Below, piece after piece: positions 32,901 to 47,900 of a stretch of DNA of 64,000 nt (the first letter of the stretch is position 1; each line of letters begins with the position of its first letter). The stretch is from Corella eumyota (taxonomy: Eukaryota > Chordata > Ascidiacea > Phlebobranchia > Corellidae), in NCBI GenBank assembly GCA_963082875.1, contig OY720099.1:3596001-3660000 (forward strand). Direction: 5' to 3'. The notes under the pieces are model-generated. The model ran no database searches and was not told the DNA's origin. It worked only from the letters and a program-made list of their open reading frames with translations. Both the position numbers and the translations under genes were made by a program.

Positions 32901-35900
32901 TCGTACCCAGAACCCGAAACTCAAAGTCTACTGCCAATAGCCGTAAATTATAAAATAGAGTTTTACACAAAGTATTAAATACAACAATATTAACAAACTT
33001 TGTGTTATCCAGAGTAACAATGGAGTCAGGTTTATGTTGGTTCATACAAGTCCACAATTGTGAAGAAGTTTCATTACAAGGTTGTGCAGTTAATGTTCCT
33101 CGATCCATTTGTGCTGCAGTTAAACACAATCCTAAACAAAAAATCGAATGAATTAAAATTGTTGTTTTTTTTGAAAATAAGCTTAAATATTGGTGAAGAC
33201 AACCCAAATCCAAGAAAAAAAAATATACAAAAAAAAGAAAAAAGCTGACAGTAGGAATCAAACCCAAAACCCTGTGTAGTGATCTACAGAATCTTAACCA
33301 CTGCAACACACCAGGTTTTTACATACCTGTTACAACATCTTGTATCATGTCACCATTCCACCTCCAATAATATTGTGACATTAAACTGTCACAACTCATC
33401 TTCATTACGTCCAAACTATCTGGCATACTCCCATCCTCTGGCACGATGACAGACAGACAAGGATGTTCACTGTTAGATTCTACAGCAGCCATGGCAAAAA
33501 TCATAAACTGATCATCACCTAAAATACATTTAACAATTTTTTTTGGGGGATCTTAAACTTTTTTGGATTTTAACATTTTAAGTTTATACAACTGCAATTT
33601 TTTAATAAAAATCTGACTTAAGATGACTTTACAGTCTAAAAAAAGGGTTAAATATGTTACCTTAACCCAATCTTAGGGTTCTTTTGACTAATTAATTTAT
33701 TGTTTTATTTTTAGCCCATTAGGAAAACTGTTTAGAGTTCGTAAATAACAAAACAAAACAATATGCAAATGATGGGAACTAAACCCAAAACCCCAAGCAG
33801 TATTACCCAATATCCATACCCTCTAACATATGTCCACTTTTAGTCTATAAAACTAATTAATTATTGTATAGAGTTTTTCGCTAAATGACATAACTTACTT
33901 ATGCAGGTTAGGTTGGTGGAGCTGTACGTCCCATCTCCCATACAAGTCACTATATTTGTTGCATTCTCACTATAATACCCAGGATCGCATTCAAATATAC
34001 ACATCTAAAAATTGAAATAACTTTATTTTAGTAAATTTGAGAGATAACATTGTAATATTCTAAAAAAAATTAAAATAAATAAAAATTAATTTTTTAATTC
34101 AAATTTAAATTTTTTTTGCAACAAAAAAACAATTAAAAAAAATTTAACCCAAAAAAATCCCCATTACCCCATCATAACAAGTGACGTTGGCATGATCAGG
34201 AGCTTCAGGTATTTGGGGACAAGCTGAAGCACAGGTAAGCTCCAGGGCCCCCTCCCATACCCCATTATTACAGAACAAAGATTCTTCGTACTCCCCATTC
34301 GAAAGGGGGGTGTCACCCGCACATGTCAACTTGCAAACTTCATTGTGGACAGTCCCACCAGAAGTACAACTAAAAATTTTTAATTTTTCTTATTTTTAAA
34401 ATCAAATTGGTAAATAAGGGTTAAGGTTGTTTCTTGTTGGCATGGTCTACGGTTCAATCCCCATTATTGTCGGGTTTTAACAATCTCATTTTTGAACCTT
34501 TTTTTAGTAAATGGCATATTTTAGATTAAGTTAATATTTTTTATTAAAAATGCACATTTAAATTCGTTGGCATGTAGTTAGAATACTCGTTACATAAGGT
34601 CTTTAGTTCGATTCCCACTAGATCCTTGTCATAGCTTGAGTGGAGCGTTATAAATGCTACATCAAAAAAAATGAACAGGCTTAAATTTTATATATTTTAA
34701 CCATATAATATACCAAAATAAGCTAAGACTGGGTTAGAATAACAATGGTTACCTTATGTTAAGGCAACGGAGTCAAATCCTACTTTTATAAAAAAAGTAC
34801 AAAAAATTTAGTCAATTTAAAAATGAAATGATGCATAATTACAAACAAAGTTAAAATATGTTTATTCAGTTTAGTTCACCCTACCTTGCAGAGTCATATA
34901 TTTTTCCTGCAGTTGCAGATAAAACCGGACATTTCTTGGCACATCTTGCATCTTCAATATCAGTCCATACTCCAGTTGGAAGACATTCTGTTGTTGCTCT
35001 TGTACCTATTTTACAATTTATTCATAATATTTAAATATAGAAATAGTTAAGGTCTAAAATCTTATTATATTCAACAAGTTTAAAAAAAATAAATAAAGTT
35101 AAAAAAAAATTTTTTTTCCTACAAACGGGAAGTGAAAAAATTTGGTATTTATTTTATTATCAGGGCCAACTGTGAACAATAAATATTTTTTTAAAAAATA
35201 ACTTAAAAAATATGTTGTTAAAAAATATTGTTTAATTTTATTTAATTATTAAATAAATGAACCTGCAAAATCTCCCTCATCGCAAGTAAAAAAACACTCC
35301 TGCCAAGTATTTATCTTATCACCTCGACATTCATCTGGTTTGACTGTTAGACCTGTAATATTTATACCTGGACATACCCCCTCCTGAAATACAAAAATTT
35401 TTTGTCATGTTTTTATTTATCCTCAATGTGGGAGGGATGATTTCACAACCAAAATAAAAGGTTGGGATAACTTCAGTTATCCCAACCCAGTCTCGAGTGT
35501 CGATTTTTAAAACTTTGTTAAAAAAAATAATGTTTGAAACCAAATTAGGCAGTTGGATTTGAACCCAGGACCTCATGTAGTGAAGCCAAATGGTGTAATC
35601 ACTACACAACAGAGACCTTTTATTTTTTAAATTTAGGACTCATTTTAAGCTTTTGGTTTTAAAAATTTATTATACATAAACAGTTAACCTACTCACCACT
35701 TTAAAAGAACATAATGATGCTGTAGTCTCCAGGTCTGAGTTAAATATAATCCAGAATGAAAATTCATGAGTCCATGTTTGTAATAAAGGACCTAGTTGTT
35801 CGTAACTTGAATCTATACTCAAATCTGTTCCCTATAAAAACAACATTGCAAAAATTTAAATTTTAACCAATAATACTTATTTTCCACCTAATTTTTTTTT

Positions 35901-38900
35901 TAATACAGCTAATCCCAATTTAAAAATTATTTTAGTTACATGGCAGTGTAATGTAGTAATCAAAACACTAGGATTTAATATATGAGGTCTGGGGTTTAAT
36001 CACCACTGCATTCAACTAATAAACCTTTAAGTAAAGTGCTATAAATAATTCAAACTCCTGCCAAGCCAAACCCCAATTGACAGGTAAATTATCAGATATT
36101 GTAATTAATTATTTACAAAACTGCCAAAGGCAACTTGAGACTAGATCTCAGTTACACATTTTACTATATATAATAAGACCATTAAGTCTGCCTTTTTAAT
36201 TCTAAGATAATTAAATAAAAAAATAAATGCACCTTTAAAAGAAATCTGTATGGAAAATGTGCATCACAATTCCATGATTGTAGACCATCAGTAGCATTAC
36301 ATATCTTCAGTGTTAAAGGAGTGTCAATTTGTGGAATAGTTGAACTTAAACATAATCCTGTTCCCATGTGCCTCAAGTTGCTGTCCTGATGCCAGTACCA
36401 CCTTTAAAATAGTTTCAACTTTAAAATATTGTTTGTGAACATATAATGAAAAGCAAATCACCAATTAAAAATGAAAACCAATGTTACTACTTGTGTTAAA
36501 AATGATAAAAAAATAATTTCAAAATTGTTAATAACTTTTATACTAATCTAGTCTAGTCTACTGGTCAATAATAATTAACTTTTTAATAAATTTAGTTATC
36601 TATGATGTTGACAGGTCGACTTCAAAGTCAAAATAAATTAAATTTTAACCCCCCAACCCAGTCTTAAGTTGCTCTTGACAGTTTAGGATATTTTTTATTT
36701 AAATTGCCTGATAATTGGGCAGTTAATTATTTTTTGCCTTAGCAAGCGGTTACACCATTTATTGCACCTTACTTAAAGGTGCTACAGCATGAAAGCATAG
36801 AAAATTAAACGAAAGACCTAAAGTAGTAAATCCAAGTGTTCGTTCTAGTACCCCAATGTTATAGATTATAATTGCCCGATAATTATACTGCTGATTCGTG
36901 CTGGCTCAGCAGAAGTTTATACCATTTATAGCGCCTTACTCATGCTGTAGCGCCCTTAAGTAAGTCGCTATAAACGGTTTGAACTCCTGTTGAACCAGCA
37001 CTTAATCAGCAGTATAATTATCGGGCAATTATAATCTATAATATCCCAAACTGCCACAGGCAATTTGAGACTGGGTCGGAGTAACTGATGTTACTCTATG
37101 TTTAAGTCGCGCATTCGACTTTCCCACATAGAGGATAAAGATATATTCAAAAAAAAATGTGTCAACCAAAAAATAAATATACCCAATAAAGAAATTCAAC
37201 TTACATTGCTGCGTTGCCAGCTTCAAGACACAAATCTGTATTAGTTAAAAAGCCAATATCCCATTCTCCTATATGCATGTTTAGGTTCTGTCTTGCTGCC
37301 AAGCATTTTGTCGAGTTCTCGATTTGTTGAACTATAGTGAAAGCTTGTTGCTCCTGTTTACAATATGGTTCTGGAAGCCAGGAACCAAGTCCAGAGCAAG
37401 TCACTTCACTGTTTTCTACAGGTGTATAACCTTAAAAAGTTTAAGAGTTATGAAAAAATAAAGTCTAAAATAATTTTGTTAAAACTAAAATTTTGGGCAA
37501 AAAATAAATTGATAATTTTTAAATTGATAAAAATTGATAAATTTTTTTGTTACAAAGTAATTCTGTATAAAATTAAGTTTTAAAGCTACACAGAAAATAA
37601 AATCTAAATTATTATTAAAAATAATTCTGTTATACTTTGATATGAAACAGCCTATAACTTGAGCATTTTTTTTGTATATATCTTTATCCTCGATGTGGGA
37701 AAGTCGAATGCGCGACTTAAACATAGAGTAACATCAGTTACTCCGACCCAGTCTCAAGTTGCCTGTGGCAGTTTGGGATATTATAGATTATAATTGCCCG
37801 ATAATTATGCTGCTGATTAAGTGCTGGCTTAGCAGGAGTTTGCACCGTTTATAGCGCCTTACTCAAGGGCGTTACAGCAGGAGACCAGTAGGGATTGAAC
37901 CCACGACCTCTTGTGTGGTGTAGCAAGTGTTCTTACCACTACACCACGCTGCTGGTTAAGCATAGGTTTAGTATTTTTTAAATCCTACTATATCTTTGTT
38001 TTTATTATTGTTAAGAACTCATTTTAACCTGCTATGATTTATAAAATTAACTGATTATTTTACCTTCATTGCAAATAAGAGAACATTTTGTTCCAGCCAT
38101 ATAAACATAACCATAACCTGCTGCTGGTATTGGTCTAATATTACCACAATCTAATGCACCATTGTCTATCTACAATAAAAAAATAACTAACTTTATCTAT
38201 ACCTGTCTTTAACTTAGCGTAATACCTTAGTTTGGCTTAAAATAATAATTAATATATTAATTCTGTATTTAAAATTGCAATATTAATAAAATATTGAAAT
38301 TTTTCTTGCTATATTTAGGTACTTTACCTATATATTAACTGTATGTATGCTGTGAAAATAAGTAAATCTACCTCCTTAAACTTTAAAATTATATATTTGA
38401 CGCTAATGATTAAGACTAACATAAACATTAAACTGTCAAATTAATTTTAATTAAAAAAAAATTTTTTACACATTTTTTTTGTGCGTCCTTTTTTAAAAAA
38501 AATTGCTACCTCTCTAAAAAATTTAAAAGCTCTGTCAAACTACCTGATAGTTGATGCAGGATCGTTCACAGATCGGAGAAGCTGAACTCCACTTCCCATC
38601 ACTCATACACTCCAGTGAAAGATCACCAACAACAGTCAACCCCGCCTCACAATCAAACGAACAAATGTCACCCTCAAGCTTCGAACTAAAACAAAAACAT
38701 AATTTTCATTACTAAATGGCAGCATGGTGTAGTGGTTAGAACATTTGGTTCCACTACACGAGGTCCTGGGTTTAATTTCCATTGCTTCAATATAAAACCC
38801 TTAAGTAATGTGCTATAAACTATATTGACTTCTGTTAAGTCAAAAATTGATTGAGAGTTTAATTAACAGCAATAAAATCAATAATTTACCAAAATTGGAA

Positions 38901-41900
38901 GGTAAAATTCACAGTGTAAACATAGGGTAAGTGACACCTCAGTTACCCAGGTAAGTCTTGTATTGACTTTGGCAGTTTTGAACACTATATATCATAATTG
39001 TTTAGGTTGCGCATTTGACTTTTTCACATCAAGAATAAAGATATATACAAAAAAAAGAAATAAATGCTTGATCATTAAACTGTTGGATGATTTTTGGCTA
39101 TTGTAACTTACTCAAGGGCACTACAGCATGGAAGCAGTAGGAATCTTAACTTAAGATCTTATGTATAAAAGCCTAGTGTTCTAATGTATTAGCAATAAAG
39201 TTGACTTTTCCATAAAATATGAAAACATATATTTAAATATTGGAAACTAATCCTACTTGTAGGAACAATCTGGTGGTGTAACAAAAGTGTTGACGTTGAT
39301 AAAAGCTGGAGGACATCTTGCTAAACATTTACTTTTAACATCTTCCCCCGACCAAACTGATGTCGAACTTCCTTCAACCATTCCCAGACACATTCGAACA
39401 CCTGGTCCGACTCTGTCCATGCCAATCGGACAGTCGATCGCACACTCTGTGCCTGCCAGTCAAAAAATTAAAATTTTTTGTCAGAAATTTTTTTTACATT
39501 TTTTATCCTCTTAAAAATGTACTTTTTTTGCGAAAAAAATGTTTTTTTTTTGTATATATCTTTATCCTCGATGTGGAAAAGTCAAATGCGCGACTTAAAC
39601 ATAGAGTAACTTGAGTTACTCCAACCCAGTCTCAAGTTGCCTGTGGCGGTTTGGGATATTATAGATTATAATTGCCCGGTAATTATGCTACTGATTAAGT
39701 GCTAGCTCAGCAGGAGTTCATACCGTTTATAGCGCCTTACTCAAGGGCGCTACAGCATGAGGTCAGTGGGGATTTTGTGAAGTAGCAAGTGTTCTTACCA
39801 CTATGCCACGCTGCCGGTATTAAAGTATTAACCTTACCTATCGTAACAGGACCAGTAGAACACGCTGAAGGTGATATTTCAGCATAAGCGATATTACCGA
39901 GAGGTTCACAATTTGACATACAAAACCCAATATTCATTCCTTCTGCTGCAAAAGTCCAGTTACCATCTGCACCGCATGTCACCATGTCGGTACCGCTCTG
40001 CACCATGATGTTACCTTGGCACTTCAAGGTGCAGGTGGTACCGGGACGCTGTAAGCCTCGTGAGCAAGTTTCAGGCATATAGTAACCTGATGAATCTGTT
40101 TGAATAAAAACATATTTAATGTATATTAAAACAAATTAAGTCAAAGATAAGGGCTTAGTACTGACTGCTGCCAAGTCAAAACAGCCTAAAATGTATTTAG
40201 TTTTGCAAGATTATAAGTTAAATATTATTTAAAACTAGCAAAAATTTATCTAAATTCAAGGCAACATGGTGTATTGGCCAAAACACTTGGCTTCACTACA
40301 TGAGGTCGGGGGTTCGATCCCCTTTGCTCTCATGCTGTAGAGCCCTTAAATTAGGTGCTATAAACAGTATAAACTTCTGTTGAGCAAATACTTAATAAGC
40401 AGCTCATAATTAGACAAATATAATCTATAATTTTCAAAACTGTTAAAGGCAACTCGAGACTGGGTCAGGGTAACTGATGTTACTCTATGTTCAGGTTGTG
40501 AAGTCGACCTTTTTACATCAAAGATAAATAAATATAGAAAAGAAAATTTCCTAAGATTATAAATTAAATACTATCCAACAAAACAAGTTTTTCAGTATTT
40601 ATAAATATTAATTTTCCTTTTTTTTTCTTATTTAATTATCACCTTTTTTAAATAATTTATTTTAATATTTTGGATAAACTCAGATTCAAATAAAATTTTA
40701 AAATAGTTTTTACCATCTGGAGTTATGGGAGGGCACGGTGTTCCACAAATTGCATGTTCCCCGCTCCATATTCCATCACTTCCACATGTTCTAGTGTAAG
40801 TTGTAAGTTCCACCAGCGAAACTGGGATCAACCGTCCCTCGTTACACCCCACCGTACATTCTGTTCCCTCTCCGATCATATTTCCTTCACATTCAGATGG
40901 AGTAAGCTAAAAAAATTTCCAAAAAAAAAAATAAATAATTTTATCCTTTTTTTAAATAAATAAAAAATAAAATTTACCGAGTAGTTATATGCTGTTTTAA
41001 AACCCTGGCAGGTTGTTTTGCACTCTAGCTCCCCTAGGTGGTCCCACATTCCCGAAAATAAACAATCAATTTGTGATACTTCAGGTTCATCATATCCGAA
41101 TGGACAAGTCAGATTGCATTTAGCGCCAGGTAGAACGTGATCGATCATCATATATTCATCACAACCACTTATAATCATAGTGTCAGACATAATAGGAGGG
41201 CAACTGTAAAAAAGAAAAATTTTGTAAAAATAAATACAAAAAATACATTTTTTTAAAATGGCCTTTAGGCGACGGTTGGTTTTACTACATGAGTTTCTGA
41301 GTTAATGGTGCTTATTATAAAAACAAATGTTACTATAAGTTAAGGCTGTGAAGTTATAATCATTTGATGTGTAATATTAAAACATTAACTTAAAAATAAA
41401 AAAGTTCTTTGATTTAAATATAAAAATTCAAAACCCTTAAATTTAATGCTGGCAGCGTGGCTTCACTACATGAGGCCTTGAGTTTGACCCCCCTTCTCTC
41501 ATAATGTAGCATCCTAAGTAAGGCGTTATAACCAATATGAACTCCTGCTGAGCCAACACTTAATTAGCAACAATTTTGCCAAAGCCGAAAACTTAACTGC
41601 CAAAGCCGAAACTTAGTTAGGGTAACTAATGTTACTCTACGTTTAGGTAATATAATCGACCTTCCCACATCGAGGATAAATAAATAATCAAATACAAAAA
41701 ATAAAATCATATTTTATCCAAACTAACACTTTAATACAAGTTGGTTCAACTGCACTCCACTCTCCTGATTCAAGACAAGTCAAAGAGTGAGCTCCCGATA
41801 AGTGATAACCCTCGTTGCACACAAACACACAAAAGTCACCATTCTGCCCCTTGTCGTTGATACACCGAGCAGAGTTGGCCGAGACGAGTTGTGAGTTAGG

Positions 41901-44900
41901 AGGTACTTTTAAAGAGGGGCAATGAGGGTGACATTTTATGCTACCCATAGGGTACCAACTAAAAGTAAAAATCTTAAAATAAAAAAAGGAAATTAAAAAA
42001 AATATTAATCTAAAATATTAATTGAATGATCAAATATTTTTTTTAATATTTTAAGGTTCATAAAAATATTATATTATTCCTAAAAAAATATTAATTTCAT
42101 TTATACTGTAAAATTAAAATAAAATTTAAAAAAAATGTATTTAAAAAATTGAAATTCTAATTATAAATTACCCTCCATATTGAGTACACAGCAAGGTGGA
42201 AGGTCCATCTAAATATTTATCTTGATTTGTACAGGAAAAATCACAAGTCCTACCTGCATCAGCTCTGCAGTTATAATATATTTCATCAAATGTTGTTAAA
42301 AATTTAAAAACTATAAAAAAGACGTGAAAAAGTAGGAATAATGGTATTCCCAAATGTGAATAAAACATTTTACCAAATAAACATAATTCTAAAAAAAAAT
42401 TAAAAACTGCATTTTACAAAAATTTTAATAAAAAAATAGGGTCAAATAAAAAAAAACCAATTAACTTTTCAAAAAAAATTTGTTTTTTGGTAACATGTTT
42501 TTAATCGAGTCAAAATTTCTAATTGGCAGGATGTAGTGGTAAAAGTACTTGGCTTTACTACATGGGGTCCTGAGTTCGATTCTCACTGTTCTCATGCTGA
42601 GTCGATACTTAATCAGCAGGAATATTATCAGGTAAATATAATCAATAACATCCAGAATCTGCAGAAGGGAAAATTGAGACTGGGTCAGAGTAGCTGATGT
42701 TACTCTATGTTTAGATTGTAAAGTCAACCTTTTCACATCAGGGATAATGAATAAATAAAAAAACTTGAACAAATAAAAAGATATTTCACCCAGTAGTGAT
42801 ACATGATGCTGGCTCGCTCTGTACACTAGAAGGAATAGTAAAAGCATCACATGATGGCGCTGGGGAGGTTGGCACACACAACAGCACCCTCATGTGTTCA
42901 TTGTTACTCACATATTCCCACAAACCGTTTGTGCACTTAATAAGTGTGCTTGTATTACCGTAGAGCCCATAACCTGCCGAGCATCCAACATAGCAATCAA
43001 AGTTTTCTTCCTAGAACAAAACAAATAAAATTTAAATTCTAGATAGCTATCTTTTACTTATTTATTTAGAAGTTGTGACCAATTTGTGTCTTAGGACATA
43101 GTTTTTAAAATTGTCAGAAATCTTTAAACTTTTTTAGAAAAGGTGGAATAATGCAAATGGAAACTTTGGCTGGCAGCTTGAATTTACCACATGAGGTCCA
43201 GGGTTTGTAACTGCTTCCGTGTTGTATTGAACTCAAGTAAACTCTTTACATAATCTTACTGTGAATTTAGAGTTTCCACAGCGAGGCAAATACATACAAA
43301 AAATGCAAGTGTAAATTTATATATAATGAAGCTTTGTGGACAAAATAAATATACATGTCCAATTTATTTGCCTACAAAATTAAATAAACTGCCAATTGTG
43401 GTGATAGGTAAAATCCCCAAAAGGCAAGCTATTGACAAGCAGAATCTAATTGACACATGAATGGTTTTGCCTCCTGACCTTGACTCAAAAAATACTGATT
43501 ATGTTTACCCATTAAAAAAATACACATTGCGGATAAACTTATGTTTACTTGGTCAGTTGTATCACAACTAGGATGATCAAATGTTACGTGAGTTGATGAG
43601 GGAAGTGGAAAACAACGATCAGAGTCAACCAAACCCTTTAAAGAATATTTTCTGTCATCCGATACATCAACAAACCTTTAAATAAATAACAAAATTATTT
43701 AAAAAAAATCATTACTGGATAATTTGTTTATCCTGAACGTAAGAAGGACGGCTTCACTGCTCAAACATAAAGTAACATCAGTTACCTCGACCCAGGCTTG
43801 AGTTGCCTTTGGAATTTTGGGATATTATAGAATATAAATGCGTGATAATTTTAAGCTGCTAATTAAGTATTGGCTTAGCAGTAGTTTATATCAATTATAG
43901 CTCCTTACTCAAGGGTGCTGCAGCATGAGAGCAGCGAGGATTAAACCCATGACCTCATGGTGGTGTAGCAAGTGTACCACTACACCACGCTGCCGGTGGT
44001 TTACAACAAGCTGTAGGTTAAATTTTATAAAACAACGCATTAAAAAAAATTTTCTAAATTCTTACACCCATTGAGCTTCCTCTGTAGTTAATGACATAGA
44101 ACTTGCTAGTATAGGAGAATTAATATTTGAGAAACCATATACCAGATAATTGCCATCATTTGACACTAGATTGGTTTGAAAATTGTTTGAAAAAAGCTGA
44201 GCTGTATCGCTGACATCACATTTAGCCATCTTAAACAAATTTAAGTTTTTGATTTAGTTTTAACATATAAAAATTGATTTAACAAAATATCATATGTACT
44301 TTTCAGCCCTTGAATAAAATTATTAGCGATCCTGGCTTCACTACAAGAGGTCCTGGGTTCTATCCCCACTGCTCTCATGCTGTAGCGCCCTTGAATAGGA
44401 CGCACCTAATTAGCAGCTTATAATAAGCGGGCAATTATAATTAATAATATCCCAAACTGCCAAAAGAATTCGAAACTGGGTTAAGGTAACTGATGTTACT
44501 CTATGTTTAGATCTTGAAGTCTCACTGTTCACATCAAAGATAAATAAATAAAGAAAAAAGATAAATAAATTTTACCTTAATATAAAATATTTTTTCTGCA
44601 TACCTTAACTAACATTGAGTTTGTAGGATCCACTGTTATACATTCCCCAGAATAAACATTTTTCAAGCCTCTGGTGTTGTTATTAGCATTAGACATAAGT
44701 GACCATCTACTTCTCTCTACTGCCTTGTTACAATCACTGTCGAAACCCTTAACCAATTTGTTTTTGTTGTCCAGTGAGAGACAAGCAGAGTAGGTGGCAG
44801 TAGTTTGAAGAAGAAGATATTGTGATTCACCTAAAAATTTAAAATTAATATGGTAAAAGTCATGAATATTTGGGATTACTTACTTTTTGGTCCTTTAATA

Positions 44901-47900
44901 CAATTAATTTCTTTGAGGTCCCCAAAAAAAACTTCCTAATAAATCTACAATTATCACTGAATCTTTGACTGGCAGCATGGTGTAGTGGTAAGACACTTGC
45001 TACACCACACATAAGGTCGTGGGTTCAATCCCCATTGATCTTATGCTGTAGCACCCTTGAGTAAGGCGCTATAAACAGTATAAACTCCTGTTGAGCCAGC
45101 ACTTAATCGGCAGCATAATTATCGTGCAATTATAATCTATAATATCCTAAACTGCCACAGGCAACTCGAGACTGGGTCGAAGTAACTGATGTTACTCTAT
45201 GTTCAAGTCACGCATTCGACTTTCACACATCGAGGATAAAGATATATACAAAAAAAAGGTAAATTGTCAGTGCCCAATATAAGTTAAAAGTTGTGACCAT
45301 ACTAACTTATTAAAAAAATCCACTAATATACTTAATGATGGGTTGTTTTTTATATTTTATATATAATTCAAATAATTAATTTTCTTTGTTTTTGTTACTT
45401 TTTAAAGTTCTTATATCTTACTACTATTACAGATTTATTTCTGTTGGACCTAATTTTTTATTTTTATTGGAAAAAACCATTTTATTTTTATTAAAAAAAT
45501 TGAATATTTACTTGTACACGTCGGGGCACTTGCTGACCACTGGCCATCTTCCTGACAAGTTATCACCCTTGCTCCGACCAATTTATGGGGTGAATAACAT
45601 GAGAATGAGCACTGACCCCCACTCACTTCACTCGTGCATGTCGAAACACCATTGGTAGGATCACTTATTGATGAACAAGCAGCTAAACAAAATGGTGGAT
45701 ATTAGAAGCACTAATGGGCCTATAAATTGGACAACCATATATTATTTTTTATTTTTGTATAAAACTTTATCTTCGATGTGGGAAAGTCAAATGCGCGATA
45801 TAAACATAGAGTAACACCAGTTACTCCAACCCAGTCTTGAGTTGCCTGTGGCAGTTTGGGATAATATAGAGATTATAATTGACCAGTAACTATGCTGCTG
45901 ATTAAGTGCTGGCTCAGCAAGAGTTTATACTGTTTATAGCGCCTTACTCACATGTGCTACAGCATGAGAGCAGTGAGGATTGAACCTAGACCTCATGTTG
46001 GTGTAACAAGTGTTCTCACCACTACACCACATTGCCAGTTAAGTATCTTACACTTAGCTCCATTATGTATAAAAGGAGAGCATTGTCTTTACTGAAACAT
46101 TGTGAAATGATGTAATATTTTTATTATATTTTTAACAGTAGAGCCCTATATTTTAACACGAAAGGTTCGGAGTAGGATTCCCACTGCTTTTATTATATTC
46201 TGTGTTTTTGCCAGTCAAAATTAGACAGCACGGGCTAACCATTGAACAATAATAGCAAAAACAATATCAACATCTTGAATTCAACTAAAGAAAAAGGCAA
46301 AAAATATTACTCAATGTTTAAGCCATTAAGCCAGCCTCCACACATAAAGAATAAATAAATTAAACATACTTTTTTTTAAAGTTGAGTTAACTAATTACTT
46401 TATTTTTCATATTATTTAATTTAAAATAACTTTATAATAATAAATTTATTCACACAGTATCTATACATTTGTTACACATTTTAAAACATCAAAAATATTT
46501 CCACCTACCAATGCAAGTTCCTGGTTTATCATCCCACATCCCTGTGTCCGGATCACAAGTTAAACTATTTACTCCAACCTCTGACTTCCCCACCGGACAA
46601 TTAAGTGAACAGCCTGGGTCACCATGGTGGTTTCCCTCCTCGGAGCACAATGCTGGAACCCAGATATTGGGTTCAAGATTGGGACACATTCCTATAAAAA
46701 AATAAATTTTTAAATAAAATTTTTTTTTATGTGAACATCAAAAATTTGTAATTTAATCGCAGCGTTGGTGTAGTGGTCAAAACCTTTTGCTTTACTACAT
46801 GAAGTCCTTGGTTCGATACCCACTGCTCTCATGCTGTATCGCCTTATAGTAAGACACTATAAATGGTATAAACTCTTGCCAATCCATTACTTAATCAGCA
46901 GTTTAAATATTAGGCAATTATATTCTATATTATCTAAAACTGCCAAAGGCAACTTAAGGCTGAGTCAGAATAACTGATGTTACTCTATGTTTAGGTCCCG
47001 AAGTTGATCTTTCCACATCATGGATAAATAATGTAAAAAAACTCTTTAAAATAATAAATGTAAAATTTCTGCTAAACATATTAAACTTACGGTTACACTT
47101 TAATATTATGTTCCAAGACCCAGCTACACAAGTTGTACTTGTATCTGATGGATAAAACCCAGAATCACAATCTACTTTACACTCACTTCCTTGTGGTGGG
47201 TGACTTGCAAAACAAGATCCTAAAAAGAAATTATATCTTTAAAGTTAAAAAACATTTAGAATTAAGTTGGCATGTTGTAGGAACATTAATATTCTTCAAA
47301 AAGTCCTGAGTTTGATTCCCAATGCTTTTATGTAACAGTACCCTTAAAAAATTCTTTACAAACGACACCGGTTCTTGACAAATCTAAAACTATTGGCAGG
47401 TTAATTATCAGATATTAGGATCAATTATTATACAAATTGGCAAAGAAAGATTAAATCTGGATCAGAATAACGGAAACTACTATATGTTTGGGCTCCAAAC
47501 ATGACCTTCACATAACATAAATAAATAAAAAGTAAAAGTATAAAGAGACCATTTTATCATACATAAAAATTATTTTTGCTTAAATACAAAACCTGCACCT
47601 ACCACTAACAGACAGCATAATTCCATGTTCAACCTCGGGTAAAGAAGGACAAGCTCGTTCACATGTTGGTTGTGTTTTACTCCATGTTCCATTGGCTTGA
47701 CAAACACTTTTAAAAAAAGTTTTATGTTAAAAATATCTTAATTAAAAAAAAAAAAATACCTTAAATTTTAAAATAAAAATGAATACATTTTTTATGAATA
47801 ACTTAAACTTTTTCGAAATATACAAATTAGTCAATTAAACTGCCAATTAATTTTTTGACAAATAAAAATTATTGATAAGCCTAAATAGATTGGACCACAA

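Larger units (their letters stand above)
32270..33521 (-). other. mosaic gene: ricin-type module C
   Basis: Exons about 33521-33328, 33133-33000 and 32405-32270. The clearest of the four: FMIFAMAAVESNSEHPCLSV, SQYYWRWNGDMIQDV, GLCLTAAQMDRGTLTAQPC and NETSSQLWTC carry the Cys-Leu and Gln-x-Trp signatures. Confidence 0.78.
35700..37380 (-). other. mosaic gene: ricin-type module B
   Basis: Second part of exon 37432-37204, then about 36402-36230 and 35834-35700. Motifs: FTIVQQIENSTKCLAA, DLCLEAGNAAM, RWYWHQDSNLRHMGTGLCLS and LKICNATDGLQSWNC. This matches the cysteine-rich, ricin-like domain of mannose receptors well. Confidence 0.75.
37380..43013 (-). other. mosaic gene: sushi block 2, about 9 modules
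   Basis: Exons about 43013-42785, 42270-42165, 41958-41727, 41205-40978, 40910-40715, 40098-39838, 39460-39256, 38688-38540, 38170-38062 and the first part of 37432-37204. Typical cores: CVFVCNEGYHLSGAHSLTC with GEWSAVEPTC, and CSFDCEAGLTVVGDLSLEC with GKWSSASPIC. Confidence 0.8.
43400..44832 (-). other. mosaic gene: ricin-type module A
   Basis: Exons about 44832-44604, 44231-44065 and 43676-43433. Landmarks: ACLSLDNKNKLVKG, RWSLMSN, GLKNVYSGECITVD, CDVSDTAQLF and a final C-rich stretch. The order of Cys-Leu, Trp and Gln-x-Trp-like motifs is that of beta-trefoil (ricin/CysR) domains. Confidence 0.65.

Noticed and set aside
42461-42877. 138-codon frame on - with hydrophobic start
   Set aside because: Runs across a SINE and an intron; only 42785-42877 is real exon, in a different frame.
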